Shown: positions 51,920 to 63,859, counted from the stretch's first letter. The stretch is 64,000 nucleotides of DNA from Bugula neritina (GCA_964035545.1 OZ037766.1:22407267-22471266), one strand, 5' to 3'. The notes: generated from the letters alone by a model not told the origin. Numbers and translations are program-made.

Positions 51920-52195
51920 TTATTATATATATATATATAAATATATATATATAAATATATATATATAAATATATATATAAATATATATAATAGTCTAATC
52001 CTTTTATAATTGACATGCTTTATAGATTTTATTTATTTTTAGTCTGACACCTGAAGAGTACAGTTCACTGTACGAAACTATTTAGTCGTGTGAGATTTTT
52101 TAAATAAAAAAAATATATCTTTAACAATCTGAAAGCACTACATTATATTTATTTATATATATATATAAATATATATATATTTATATACCTAAATC
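51920..52195. repeat. TATATAAA-rich tracts flanking hammerhead motifs
   Basis: (TATATATAAA)n at 51928-51990 and a (TATATAT)/(ATATATAAAT) tract at 52150-52186 lie on either side of the first hammerhead. Penelope-like and other retroelements often sit next to such simple repeats. Confidence 0.7.
52041..52097 (+). ncRNA. Hammerhead ribozyme, minimal type I, apparently intact
   Basis: All core nucleotides are present: CTGAAGA (52051-52057) and GAA (52074-52076). Stem II is GTACAG/CTGTAC (6 bp) with a TTCA loop. Stem III is ACT/AGT (52077-79 with 52084-86) with an ATTT loop. The cleavage triplet is GTC (C at 52087). Stem I pairs ACAC (52047-50) with GTGT (52088-91), then has one G-G mismatch (46/92), and continues AGTCT/AGATT for 5 more bp (one G-T). 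Short stem III and short loops are typical of the minimal hammerheads in Penelope-like elements and related retroelements. Self-cleavage would occur after 52087. Confidence 0.82.
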
Positions 52196-52241
52196 TGTGT
52201 ACAGCAGCTGTTTTAGGATTTGTCCCCCTCATCAGCACAGA
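52194..52241 (-). ncRNA. Second hammerhead fold, minus strand, core G12 lost
   Basis: On the minus strand stem I is TCTGTG (52241-52236) paired with CACAGA (52199-52194), 6 perfect bp. The core CTGATGA follows, then stem II GGGG/TCCT with a GACAAA loop. Where GAA should stand the sequence is AAA. Stem III is ACAG/CTGT with a CTG loop, and the cleavage triplet is GTA. The fold is complete except for the invariant G12, so it is probably inactive. It lies about 100 bp from the plus-strand hammerhead, in opposite orientation. Confidence 0.6.
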
Positions 52242-52914
52242 ACAGAGTACCACGACCCACACCTTTGCCACAGAAGAAACCTAAGTTTCTACTAAAGCAT
52301 ATTTAAAAGGTGTGTAAACTCAATCTACAGGCATTTATGTTCTCTGCATTAATTATCAGCCTCCAATGTAGCAACTATAATGAGGATTTATCTAAAAAGC
52401 TATTTAAATTTTTTCACAACTATTTTACAACCCAAATATTAACCAGTATAAATCTTGCTGCACAACGGAAAAATATATCATGGCTGTGAGTGTACTGAAA
52501 CTCATCAAGATTATACTTTATGATAATGGAGTGATCCTCCATTTCAACTTATTGACTGGCAAGACGACTCCCTATTTTGTAGGATTTATCACAAGTATGT
52601 CTGTAACAACTTTTGCATGGATTCTCAAAAGCAAATAGCAACTGAACAGATTTGAACATGAAAGATACTTGCCAATATGCTTTTGATTAAAAAGGAAAAA
52701 ATTAAATGAAAAGTTCAAATGAACGCTAACAAACTAAGTCAACATAATTAACAAAGGAAACTTGTGGATCTGACATTATAACAAATTTCAGCTAAGATAC
52801 AATTTTATTTTTTTTAAAAATATCGAACTGTTAAATTTATAAACTAAAACTATAATAAGGTAGGTTAATACAAGTTTAGCTGTAAAAGTAAGTAAGAAGT
52901 ATAAAAGGCATTAT

Positions 52915-52985
52915 CCAGAGATAAATCAACCACTAGCCTCTGCTTGGTCAGATTCAGCCAATAGCATCATTTAACTTTGTATACT
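52915..52985 (-). promoter_or_regulatory. SECIS element, form 2, of selenoprotein H
   Basis: It lies in the 3' UTR, about 140 nt after the SELENOH stop. The non-Watson-Crick quartet is formed by ATGA(T) at 52970-52966 and TGAT at 52928-52925 (U-U, G-A, A-G, U-U). Helix II is 10 continuous pairs: GCTATTGGCT (52965-52956) with GGCTAGTGGT (52938-52929), G-U pairs included. The unpaired AA is at 52954-52953. A 4 bp mini-helix TCTG/CAGA above it, with loop ACCAAG, makes it form 2. It recruits SBP2 and eEFSec so that UGA is read as selenocysteine. Confidence 0.88.
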
Positions 52986-53106
52986 CAGAACTTACAGCAT
53001 AGCAACCAACCAGATTAACAAAATACACCGCAAAATATATAAGCATAGAATAAAGCATGTGACAGTTACTTGCTAGGAGAAAAATATAGAGAACTAAAAG
53101 ATGAGA

Positions 53107-56100
53107 TTACAAATGCTCCATTATTAATTTGATGATTACTTCTGGATCAGGAAACTTCAACTTCCTTGGAGGACCCTTTTTGATACCAGACCAAACAGTA
53201 ACATCTAAAGACATAGAAGACAAAAACAGAGTTACAGGGTTTGTAATTAAAAAATACCTTAAACTTCATAATGTCTAAAAAATTTTATTTATGGCAAAAT
53301 ATATGTCAAGCTTTCATATTTCAACATATCACTTTACAACTATAAGATTTTCAGAAATTAAATTTTTTCTGTAATTACAGCCTATGTAAGAGTAATAAAA
53401 TGTTTGACTCAATTAAAATCTAGTGTGACTAGATAAGGGCAGTCAGTTCCGGAATAGACGGAATAGCTGAGCTCTCCGTATCTTACACATCAGAATACAT
53501 GTTGCCAGCAGCATGACTCTGTGTGGCAACTCAAACCTTTCAATTTGGACAATCATGTAAATTTGAAGAGGAACACACTTATAATGGAATAATGAGCAGC
53601 AACTTATAATACAGGTACATATTTTGAAAGAGAAACTGAACAGATGGAGCTTGAGCTTGGCCATGTTCTGTGACTTCTAGCTATTAGACCCAGAAATGTC
53701 ATCAAAATTCAGATGGCACCAAATTGCTCTCCTAATTGCAGCAACTAATTCTGTGTTAAAGTGTATGACACACAGGTATGCAGAGGTAAAGCTTTGATAT
53801 TGAAATAGTATGGGCATATTCACTAAAGTCAAGACTTCAAGTTTTATTGCCTTTTATTTACTGCACATCAAGTGATTTCACCATTTATTACCATGTCCAA
53901 AAATATTTTTTAGCATTACTGGGATCTATATCATCTTTTTACAACCCCCTTTCATTATTGAGATGCTCTAAAACAATGTTTATCAACATTAATATTACAA
54001 TTTTATCTATATAAGTTTCACAAGAAGCTTTTAAATAATATTATTTTTAAACTGACATAAATTAACAGATGGTGCAGAGAGAAGGTAATAACAACATTTT
54101 TCAGTTACAGCTTTGAGTAACATCAGTCTATTGAAGTTAGATGAACAAGTATAAGCATGCTGGGCTGATACAAAGATGTCAGGGAAACTAGCTAACCATA
54201 TCTAATGAGCAAGAAGATTTTACCTGTACCCTCAGATGTTTTCAGTGTGATTTCAAAGCTTTTGCCTCGAGGTTTAGTAACATTGAATAGGTTTTCCACC
54301 ATCTTGTCACCAAAGTGGGTTTGGAGAGCTCCAGCTAATTCGCGAGCTCTCTTCTTATACACGTGTCAACTGTTGCTGCAACAGGTATCAGCACACATGC
54401 ACAATAAATCAACATAATGTAAAACTAAGACTATAATATGATGATGCGTCTACAATATAAGCATATATCTAACAGTTTTCACATCATTATATTTTAAAAT
54501 ACTATATAAAAATATACGCCACAAAAAAACTGATTTTTACGAAAAATAAACCTCTTTACTATTATAGAAACTTGCGTTTTGTATAACACACCAGTGTTCA
54601 AAATATAAACTGAACGTTCCTTGCATAACCTCATCTTTAGTTGTGGTCTCTCCATCACTTGTCAACTACAATCAGTTATGTGAAAAGCTCGTTAAGACAG
54701 GACTGTTAAGTTATGCAGTATTAAAATATCCTGAAATACCTCAATCATGAGCTAAACATATTTTTAGAGTTGTCTCCTCAAGCAAACTACTACATTCACT
54801 CACCCCTAACTCGGAGCTGCTTATAGAACAATAGTCTAGAAGTAACCTCCCAAAAAGTGCTCAAAAAATTGGCTTATTACACTTTACTAGGTGGCCACTC
54901 AAAAAAAGTTGTTTCTAGATCAAAGTTTTGTGCTGATTCTGAATCTACAAACTCTAGAATTCTATCTCTACCCAAACTCAAGATATTGCAAAAAACAAAT
55001 CGGCATTTGTGAATTGTGCTAAATAGTATCCAATTTTATCAAGCTATCTTAAAGAAAAAATATTTGTTGAAATACCAAAAATAATTGCCTATTACTTAGA
55101 ATTCTATGCTGATACTGAATTTAAAGACTGCAAGAGGCTATCCCAAATTAAAACCAAGTTGTTTATATAAACATATATGTTTGTTATGAATCGACATGTA
55201 TTACATGAGGCATAAGCATGCAGAATAATCATGTATGACCAAGCTATTTATACAAAAATAAAAACAAAGTCATGCTGATGTGTGAAAAAACTATATTTAT
55301 AAAATTATAGTACAAAATAAATGTTGAAATGAATAAATATTGAAATCTTTTGAGCTCAGCCCAAGTGAACCATTTGCTATATAGTCTGTGGGTAGCCGTT
55401 AAACATCTGCAAAAATCAACAAGATTTTGTAAAATTATTTAGAGGAACAGAAGCATGAGAGATTATCAAAATCAAATTGGTTACAGCAAAATATATAACA
55501 AATGTCTAAAAATAGTGCTTTATTATGAAAAAGTATTCTCGTCACCATTGTCACTGCCATCAGTCTCATCAGCTTCTTCCCCAATATAGCCCTTCTTCTC
55601 AGACAATCTTTACATTGACAAACATCAGTGCATGCACTGCATTTGAGATTTCTGATATCCACATCTTGATATGTTGCAGCTGGTCTTACAGGAGCAGTTT
55701 AAACTTTGCAATATACATGTTCAGGTACGGAAGCTTGAATCATCCACTTTATATTTATGTTGCCATGATTCTCAACAATCTTTTCATAGTGTTCTGGGGG
55801 TAGTGCATCAATATAGGCTGTTGTCACTCTTTTCCAAATGGCTGCCTGATAATTTGCTCTTTTTACATGCAAATTTAATTCATCTTTTGTTGGAGGCAAA
55901 CTCTATTAAGTTATTTTAGACGGTGAACGAAATACAGTGTATCAGACATTATCTATATATGGATTTCCTGCTCCATAAAGCTTATAGACAAATTGTTCTA
56001 CTTCAGCCGCTGTAATGGCTTACAGCTTAAAATACTTCCCAAGGTGTTCAAAGTTTCTCATACATTATGGATATTTTCTCAAAAAAGAGTAGGCTGTGCG

Positions 56101-58739
56101 CTATCCTTTTCCATAAAAAGCACTATAGTCGAATAAAAACCTGTTAAAGCATGAAATCTACCAAGTGCTGCACACAACTGCGGTTTGAATTTATTTGCTG
56201 CAATGTTGACATCCAAATATCTAATATGATTATGGTTTCCTCCCAGATAGACGCTATTTTTATTTTGTTACCATATCTATTAATATTACCTATATAACTG
56301 ATGAATTGATTGCTAATATGCTAATAGCTATATGTAGCTAATACATATACTAATACTAATACTAATATAGTAATACATTAATAATAGAAGCTATCTTTAA
56401 TGGATACTTATTTGCAAAATATATTTTCAAACAACAGACAAGATGTATAAAATAATATACAAAATTAATAAGTTAATGCAAATCAAAAGAATTTATTTAT
56501 GTGCTAAATAACAAGCAATTGATCCAAGTTTATTTAAATATACATATATTTCAATAATATTAAAATAAGTTGCACATGAAAATACATTTTACCAAAACAA
56601 ATAACTAGCGTCTAAGTAGGAAATTTAGTTTAGCCTCTATCTGGCATGACACCATGATTACTACACCCGTGAAAAAGATTGGTAAGAAGGTAATGTTTTG
56701 CAAATAGCGAGACTTAGGATGAAAGATTGAGATTTGATTATTACACGTGAGATTATGATGTTCATAAGATATTTTGCATGTAACAAAGTTTGTGTATCTG
56801 CTTTCTCATGATCTAATTGTAAGCATTTGAGTTGTGCTTTCTTAGGAATTCCACCATGTTTGGTAAAATTGTAGCAAACGCAATTTTTTTTGGTATGCAT
56901 CAACTATAATAACAATATTATTGTTCTCTAAAATATTTTTACTCCATGTTTCACACAAAAATGCACCAGTCTCAAACTCAGCTTATTTTATTTGCTGATA
57001 AGAAATTATTATTTTTGTAACAAATGGCACACATGAAAAAAGTGCATGCCTATGATCTTTGAATGAGGCAGCCCAAGATCATTTTTCTAATGGGTGGTCT
57101 AAATATAACCATATATATTAAACATTATAGGAAAGCTTTAGGGTATTTCTTCTGTAATTATAACCGAGATAAATTGGCTCTATAGTCATTATATCAAGAT
57201 AGTATAAAAATATGCATTTTAACCAATAGCATTGTTTTAAAAACCAAATTGCTTATGTATATATATATAGTTCAGCCTGAATTTATTAGCAAAGCTCAAT
57301 TGTACACATTTAAAATATTATCTTCCGGAGTCCAGATCAACCAGCTCATGCTTCTCATTACTTTTTTGTAAAAGTAGTTATTATATAATAAAAATGGTGA
57401 AAAAAATCATTATCAGACACAGCTTTACTTATAATTCGCCTTTTTTTATAGCTGATCAATAATAATGTTTGCCTTATAACTAATAAACCCATTCCTTTGC
57501 TTGTTTTCGTCCAAATAATCCACTTTTTTCAGATTTTTTCACAAGAAAATCACTAGAAATAAACTCAGAGAAGTGAAAAACACATCTATGATTATCTGCA
57601 AAAGTTTTTGCTTGTATATATAATAAACTAGCTTCAATAATTTCAACATAATATTTATTGGATTTAGACAAAGTTGTGGGGAAACAACTCCTGTAACATT
57701 TAAAAGAGTTTTTGTGACTAACCGGGTGAACAGAAAAATTTGGAGTTTTTATAAAAGAAAAGTGAAAAAAGTATCTATAACTATTAGCAAATTTATTTTG
57801 CTTATATAAAATAAATTAGCTTGAATAATTCCAAATTATTTAGCTGATTCACAAAAACGTTAAGAGAAAACAACTCCTGATTAATTTTAAAAGTTTGAAG
57901 CGCTTTTGTGGCTAACTGGGTGCACAGAACAGTCTAGAGTTTTCACAGATTAATTAGGACCCTTCAAACTCTCTATTTCTAAAAAAATTGCGTGGCCACC
58001 CCTCGAAGTGTAATGAGTGAAAGATAATTGGAGGTTACTTCTAGACTACAATCCTTGATGATATTTTAGCTCAAAGATCTAGCCTTAAATAAGTATTAAG
58101 CCCTTGCTAAATTTCATTCCATGTCATTTCAACTGCTTAGATACACAAGCGTAGACCGTTTAAAAGCTTGAAACACAGGCTACACATAATGTTGGTAAGA
58201 AGACAAATACAACTACCCTGCTACAGATATTAATAGTCTAAGTCACCATCTGTTGACACATTTGCTATCATTTCAACCGTATCAAAACAGGATAATCAGG
58301 TTGCTGGAACTGATGGGTTATTGCATGAACAAAATTTACTGTAACATAAAATTCATTGTGTACACAACTATTAAGTTGTATTTTATTTGTAGCTGATTTT
58401 CATTACCTATCTTAATGCAGTATAAATCCTATTGGGCATGAGATTATTGAACTAGCATTTACTTGGAAGTTTAGCCATTAATTTTTTTGGTAAAGTTTGT
58501 TAATTTTTTCACCAACTCAATTACAGCCTTAAGAGTTTATCAGTAACAATCATATGCATAGAAACCATAAACTTTCAGATTACCACATCTACGGCCATTA
58601 CCTCTGATTTCATAAGCACATTTTCTTTAGAGTCAGATTGTTCCACTTTAGGGAGTGTTAGTTCTGTAGAAGATTTCTTTATCTCACTTTGTGGGACAAG
58701 ATGGTCAGTGTTAAGCTTGCGCTTTCTTCTAGGCGGCAT
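53107..58739 (-). CDS. SELENOH: Selenoprotein H (Sec encoded by in-frame UGA)
   Basis: SELENOH is a nucleolar thioredoxin-fold, DNA-binding redox selenoprotein. Four minus-strand exons join in phase: 58602-58739, 54592-54665, 54224-54375 and 53107-53204. They encode 153 residues; human is 122. The N terminus is a basic nuclear signal (MPPRRKRKLN). The redox motif is C71-N-S-U74: the Cys codon is split between exons 2 and 3, and Sec is UGA at 54366-54368. It is preceded by FEHC and followed by HVYKRARELAGALQ, TKPRGKSFEITL and the diagnostic WSGIKKGPPRKLKFPDPE near the C terminus. A form-2 SECIS lies in the 3' UTR (52915-52985). The donor of exon 1 could instead be at 58584 (six more codons, same phase). 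Read with UGA as stop, the gene falls apart. Intron 1 (3.9 kb) holds a 3.2 kb transposon. Confidence 0.93.
54832..58048 (-). mobile_element. 3.2 kb TIR DNA transposon inside SELENOH intron 1
   Basis: The ends are inverted repeats. Left TAGTCTAGAAGTAACCTCC (54832-54850) equals the reverse complement of the right end (58030-58048), and similarity continues about 45 bp inward (TTACACTTT, GTGGCCAC). The target site is ambiguous: TA/TA if the repeat starts at GTCTAG, or CAA/CAA outside it. The interior carries a decayed minus-strand gene. A deleted relative lies at 37859-38690, and the 57510-57930 segment contains two diverged internal repeats (CAACTCCTG..AAAAG..TTTGTG.CTAAC.GGGT). The superfamily is not assigned. 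Confidence 0.8.
55590..56903 (-). pseudogene. Dead transposon gene with FEN/PIN-nuclease-like motif order
   Basis: Reading the minus strand from 56903 down, conserved blocks of a multi-copy family common in aquatic invertebrate genomes appear in order. They are LDHEKADTQTLLHAKY (56661-56903 frame), VIIKSQSFILSLA, ALGRFHALTGFYST (about 56120-56185), AAEVEQFVYKLYGAG (about 55965-56010), LPPTKDELNLHVKRANYQAAIW (55835-55899) and a Cys-rich tail LKCSACTDVCQCKDC (about 55600-55650). Several stops and frameshifts separate them. Better-kept copies, as I remember the family, have SPDTDV and LTGCDTTS where this copy has KSQSFI and LTGFYS, so acidic residues are lost. The E..D / DTDV / GCD order recalls flap-endonuclease active sites; that link is inference. 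Confidence 0.55.
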
Positions 58740-59189
58740 TATAATGTATGAGTCATACAAGCCTTTAACTAAAGAATATTGCAGTCTAGTCATGGAAAAT
58801 TTTACACGAAGAGAAAAGCTTGTAATATATATATATATGGCTCAGTCCAGTTAATTTAGTACAAATTGATTTTGATGATGTTAGTTTATATTTTGGCTAT
58901 TTTAATAAAGTTAGAAATGTTTTATTTAATCATAATTAGTATTAAATGATGCATAACAGTCATAAAATTACTAAAATATTTAAATTTTAATAAAAAACTA
59001 TAATAAATTGTCAGTTATGACTCAACAAAGATGAGATATATAGGTAAATACTATGTGACATTCTTCATAAATAGAAATTATTTATCTTTCAGACTTGATA
59101 AGTTCTGCATTCTTCGGTCAAAATGAGTTTTGTTAATTTTAAATGAAAGGATAATTTGTTACCTTTCAAACAGTACTTTATTTACAGGG

Positions 59190-59690
59190 GTCACGCACAA
59201 ATATGTTAACGAAAATTGCGTCTAAGTTATGCAACTTTCGAATTTATCACCTCTCCGTGCGTTGTGTCGCCATTACTGCATTCATATTTATGGAGTTGTC
59301 CGTTCACAAAACTTTCCGCTCTCGAAAAACTACACGCAAATCTAACTAGTAGCTGAAAGTAAAATAACTAATTTTTGTTTGATGTTTTATTCAAGTTTCA
59401 TTTTTTAACAATAATTTTATAACTATTTTTAACTATACAATAAAATAATTTGAATCACCTTTCTTTCAACAAATGCAAGTTTTTGTTTCACAATGTAATT
59501 ATTCTAGAGGTTAGTGTCGCTGTTTGCCCGCGAAATATTAATTTTCACTTGACGAAAGTTAGTACTGAATTCTGTTCACACGAAGCTATCAGTTAAAAAC
59601 GTTTTGTAAAAGCATACATTCTATTTACCAAGGCTTTATTCTCTGCTGCAGAACTTTTGTTAAATACTGGTAAGTAGTTGTTTATTTTCA
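59190..59690. promoter_or_regulatory. CpG-containing region upstream of SELENOH, possible divergent promoter
   Basis: Compared with its surroundings this stretch is richer in CpG: TCTCCGTGCGTTGTGTCGCC near 59250, CTTTCCGCTCTCG near 59320, and an E2F-like TTTGCCCGCGAAA at 59523-59535. It ends at a good plus-strand donor, ATACTG|GTAAGT (59669/59670). It may hold the SELENOH promoter, or a non-coding first exon of a gene lying to the right. Confidence 0.35.
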
Positions 59691-59771
59691 CTATTGTGCC
59701 ATATTAATCATATGAACCTTGAAATTTAGTATTTATAGCCGTACTAGTTACTCGCTAGTATCAGACTAAGT

Positions 59772-59897
59772 AACCTATTACATTTACTCTATTAGTATTA
59801 GTAGTATTATATTAAAACTACAAGATTAAGTTACTTATTTAGTTATTATATCTAACTGTTCAGCTATCAACTGCGATAAATGTCAAACTTTTACAAT
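59772..59897 (+). repeat. 126 bp direct repeat, copy 1
   Basis: Identical in all 126 positions, by eye, to 59986-60111; the start-to-start distance is 214 bp. Confidence 0.95.
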
Positions 59898-59985
59898 TGT
59901 TAGTAATAATATAGCTTGCAGTCAATGTATTTATATAGTCGAAATGAAAACACCAACATCGATATGAAATTTTATAATATATTGC

Positions 59986-60110
59986 AACCTATTACATTTA
60001 CTCTATTAGTATTAGTAGTATTATATTAAAACTACAAGATTAAGTTACTTATTTAGTTATTATATCTAACTGTTCAGCTATCAACTGCGATAAATGTCAA
60101 ACTTTTACAA

Positions 60111-60111
<1 letters not shown>
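59986..60111 (+). repeat. 126 bp direct repeat, copy 2
   Basis: Exact second copy. It ends where the long (TA)n tract starts, which suggests a microsatellite-linked duplication or an assembly join. Confidence 0.95.
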
Positions 60112-60448
<337 letters not shown>

Positions 60449-60459
60449 AAAGCCAGAAA

Positions 60460-62330
60460 ATATTAAAAGTTTGACTATGCAAGTGATTAAAATGACTCAA
60501 TTTCATTAAAAAATAGTTAATGCTTGTTTATGGCTTTGCAGCCAGTGCCATTTATTCATGTCAACAAAAAAGATCCTTCTACAGTTACCTCTGTTAGGAG
60601 AGCTGATGCAACAATATCAATAATATACATATTGTGGCTGTTTCATAGCTGTTTACAACTCCTCTCTGAATTCACTCAATATAATTACATTAGATGATAA
60701 CAGTTTTTACTATACTTTTGTAGATCGAAATGAATGCAGGCATATGAGAGACGAGGAAATAGAGAATCAACTGAATGTATACTGTTTTTTAGTACGAATT
60801 TTAGTATTTAAAAAAGAATAATGTATTTGTAAAAATAAAATAAATTAGCATACCAACAGAAAGGAAGGGCAACTTGAAATTATACAAAATTATTCTCAAA
60901 ACTTGTTACCTTCTGCTAATACATCCTAGCACATCAACTTTTTTTAAAATATGTCAATCTCAAGGATTTAAAAAACACCTAGTATAGCCTAAGAGGCAGA
61001 ATAATTTCAAAGCAATTGACCTATAAAGGAAAAAAACATATTGTTATATCACAGTGTTATATTTAACAATAATCAGTTATCTCCCTTTAGTTTGAAAGAG
61101 AACACAACTTCAATTTAGATAAATTTAAATACAAAGTATGGTGCAGGTGTGGCCTGTGTGGTAATTATAAACAACATGATAAGTAGATAAGGGAGTATAT
61201 GGGCAGCAAAGAAAGTGTGCATATGGACAGATAGAATAGAGTGAACAGAGAGAGAGATAAAGTTTATGCACTGGAAGAAAAATTGTGAACAAAGAGATAA
61301 AAAAGAATGGATTAGAATGTGGTAGAGAGTGCTCAGCTCAGGATCATGACCAGGTGAATACTCCAACCCTCACTCCCTCTAGAGGCTAAGACAAAAGCTG
61401 GAACCAAACTTGCAGCTAAGCAAAACATATTGATATTTCAATCCCGCAAGGCGACCATTACTTGGTAATTTCAATAACAAAAAACTTTTCAACTCCAACA
61501 TAATAAGATTTAAAGAAAATCCAGCCTTTGCTAACATACTAATTTCAGTGACAAGCCATTGATTTATCAAGCTATATATGTTACAATAATGAATAAATCG
61601 AGTACCCATACAATATTAAAATCAACAACATTACGTTAGATTTGTTCCTAAACTTTCAATCAACTAAAAAATTTCATTGGCATGGATAAAATAAAATTAA
61701 TGATAAATCAGGACTTGAAAATGTGTATTTATAGAGCTATTAGTATTAATAATAATTAATAAAGCATCACCTCTTATTATTAGTATTTATAGTAGTAGCT
61801 AATACTAGTATAAGTGCTGTGGTCCAGTTGAGCATAAAGGTGCATAAACATGTTGACATGATCATGATATACATATACATTATAGCCAATGCAGGTTTGT
61901 TTATTGGCTTTAAGTATATGATTCAAAATGATAATCATTATAGCCATGAAAATGTTAAACATTAAGCAAATGGAAAGTGAACTTTAAGTTTAACTTGAGG
62001 TAAGCTCAAATATAATTAATATTATAATTAATTTATTCAATTTTTCTATGTGTAATCGTTTCATTATCCCCTGAAGGATCTATGATCATCATTATTTAAA
62101 TCATTACAATGAATATAAAAATTCTAACCATTCACCATTGTAAATTACTTGAAGCTAAAGCGATAAAAGGAACAAAAATTGTTCATCTTCATCTTGACCT
62201 TTGTCTTGAAACGGCCACAGTGACTGAAAGTGAATAAGATACTCATATTGATATTTAATCTTATTTATTAAATTATTTTAATGAACGCTACATTAACAAT
62301 AACAATATTTATATCACAATAAAAAACGGC
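60460..62330. other. AT-rich DNA, no gene seen
   Basis: Only short, low-quality frames. A purine-rich patch (AGAGAGAGATAAAG) lies near 61250. Confidence 0.5.
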
Positions 62331-62339
62331 ACTAAATAA

Positions 62340-63180
62340 GGAAAAAACTAGAGTTAGTACAGGTACTACGACTTGATCCTAGTTACTGTTAGTACTACAC
62401 ACTGACTATCAAGTTATAGTTGCTGTTATACTTATAGTTATAGGTGCTAACACTAAAGCCATTCTAACTTTTACACTCTTACTCTAACTTTAAAGTAAAT
62501 TTGATTTAAAAATACTCTTACTTACAGTTACACTAGCTCAGTACTGAGTTCTACCAGTAGAGCAATAGTAGAACTAGTACTAGTACTAGTAGTACTACTA
62601 CGTCTACAGTATTTACTACTACTATTAGTAGTAATACTAGTTATAGTTACACTTATACTACTAATACTAATACTAATAATAATGGCAATAAATTAAAATA
62701 TAATTATGAATAATCGTCAGTGGCCTTAGGACTAGACGGGTAGACCCATTAGCCTTAGGCATTACTAACAACTACAAGTAACAGGTCTAGTCCTACTCCT
62801 AACGACGACGATTATTCATATTTTATAATCATAATGATTGCTATTAGTATTAGTATTAGTATTAGTATTACTATTAGTATTAGTATTACTATTAGACTTA
62901 GTATTAGCATAAGTGTTGCGGCTACCATTTTATATTTAAAAAAAAATTCATGAACATTGAAAATCCTACGTAATCGTACTACTAAGATTCTAAGAGTAAG
63001 TCTAAGACTATGCCTAATGGCTAATGTAAATTGTAATGGGCTATTGCCTATTGCCCATTATCATTATGATTACTGATTAGACTTAGTAGTACTACTGCTA
63101 CTACTACTAGTAGTACGACTAACTACTAGTAGTACTAGTACTAGACCTAGTGGCTAGTACTACTACTAGTACTATAAATA
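62340..63180. repeat. Degenerate (TAGTAC)/(TAGTAT) repeats around a central palindrome
   Basis: Long mixtures of CTAGTA, GTACTA, TTAGTA and TAATAC words, many self-complementary, flank the hairpin at 62661-62865 on both sides. Same style as the 24.3, 32.1 and 35.6 kb tracts, but with more perfect runs such as ATTAGT x5 near 62845-62880. Confidence 0.7.
62661..62865. repeat. ~205 bp imperfect palindrome (long hairpin)
   Basis: The left arm 62661-62737 (including TATGAATAATCGTC and GGACTAGAC) pairs with the right arm 62785-62865 (GTCTAGTCC, GACGATTATTCATA) over about 75 bp with scattered mismatches. The loop is 47 nt. No coding content. Confidence 0.75.
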
Positions 63181-63768
63181 ACTCAATTTAAGTGCAAGTC
63201 ATTTTATCCTGTTAGCTAAATAGAATATCGCTTAGTCTTCAACGAGTTCCATCTTAATTTTTAGCAAGCTGTTGTCATTGTGCGAGTGCACGTGCTTTTA
63301 AGATAGCCTTCAGAGCACTTTGGCTATAGCCAGTGTGGTATATTTAAGAGTGTTGCCATTAGCAAATCTTACGGAATCATATGGGCGCCATTATGCCGAG
63401 ATTGGTACCGCGAGTTTATATAAGTTATAAAGGAAAAATTTTGCCACTTCTGTTATTTTATTTTTTTTCTATTTTACGTGTACATTTTTTTTAATTTTTT
63501 TTATTGGTAAAGTTTTTAAACACATTTTTAATGCACATAAAATTAAAAGAAAAATTAAAACTCAATCATGCACATAAATACAAAGCTATAAAGTTAAAGC
63601 TTCGCTGTGATTTTAATGTGAATATGAATTGAATAATGCTTGCAATAACCATTATACACAAAATACGTTACAGTTGCTATAAATGTAAGACTAGTTAATT
63701 GGATGCAAATAGGCACGGTAATACTACTTAATTTATGCTATTTTTGAATTTTGTAGTAAATATTTGGC

Positions 63769-63771
<3 letters not shown>

Positions 63772-63859
<88 letters not shown>

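Noticed and set aside
54205-54417. 70-codon plus-strand frame
   Set aside because: Antisense shadow of SELENOH exon 3, whose true frame contains the Sec UGA.
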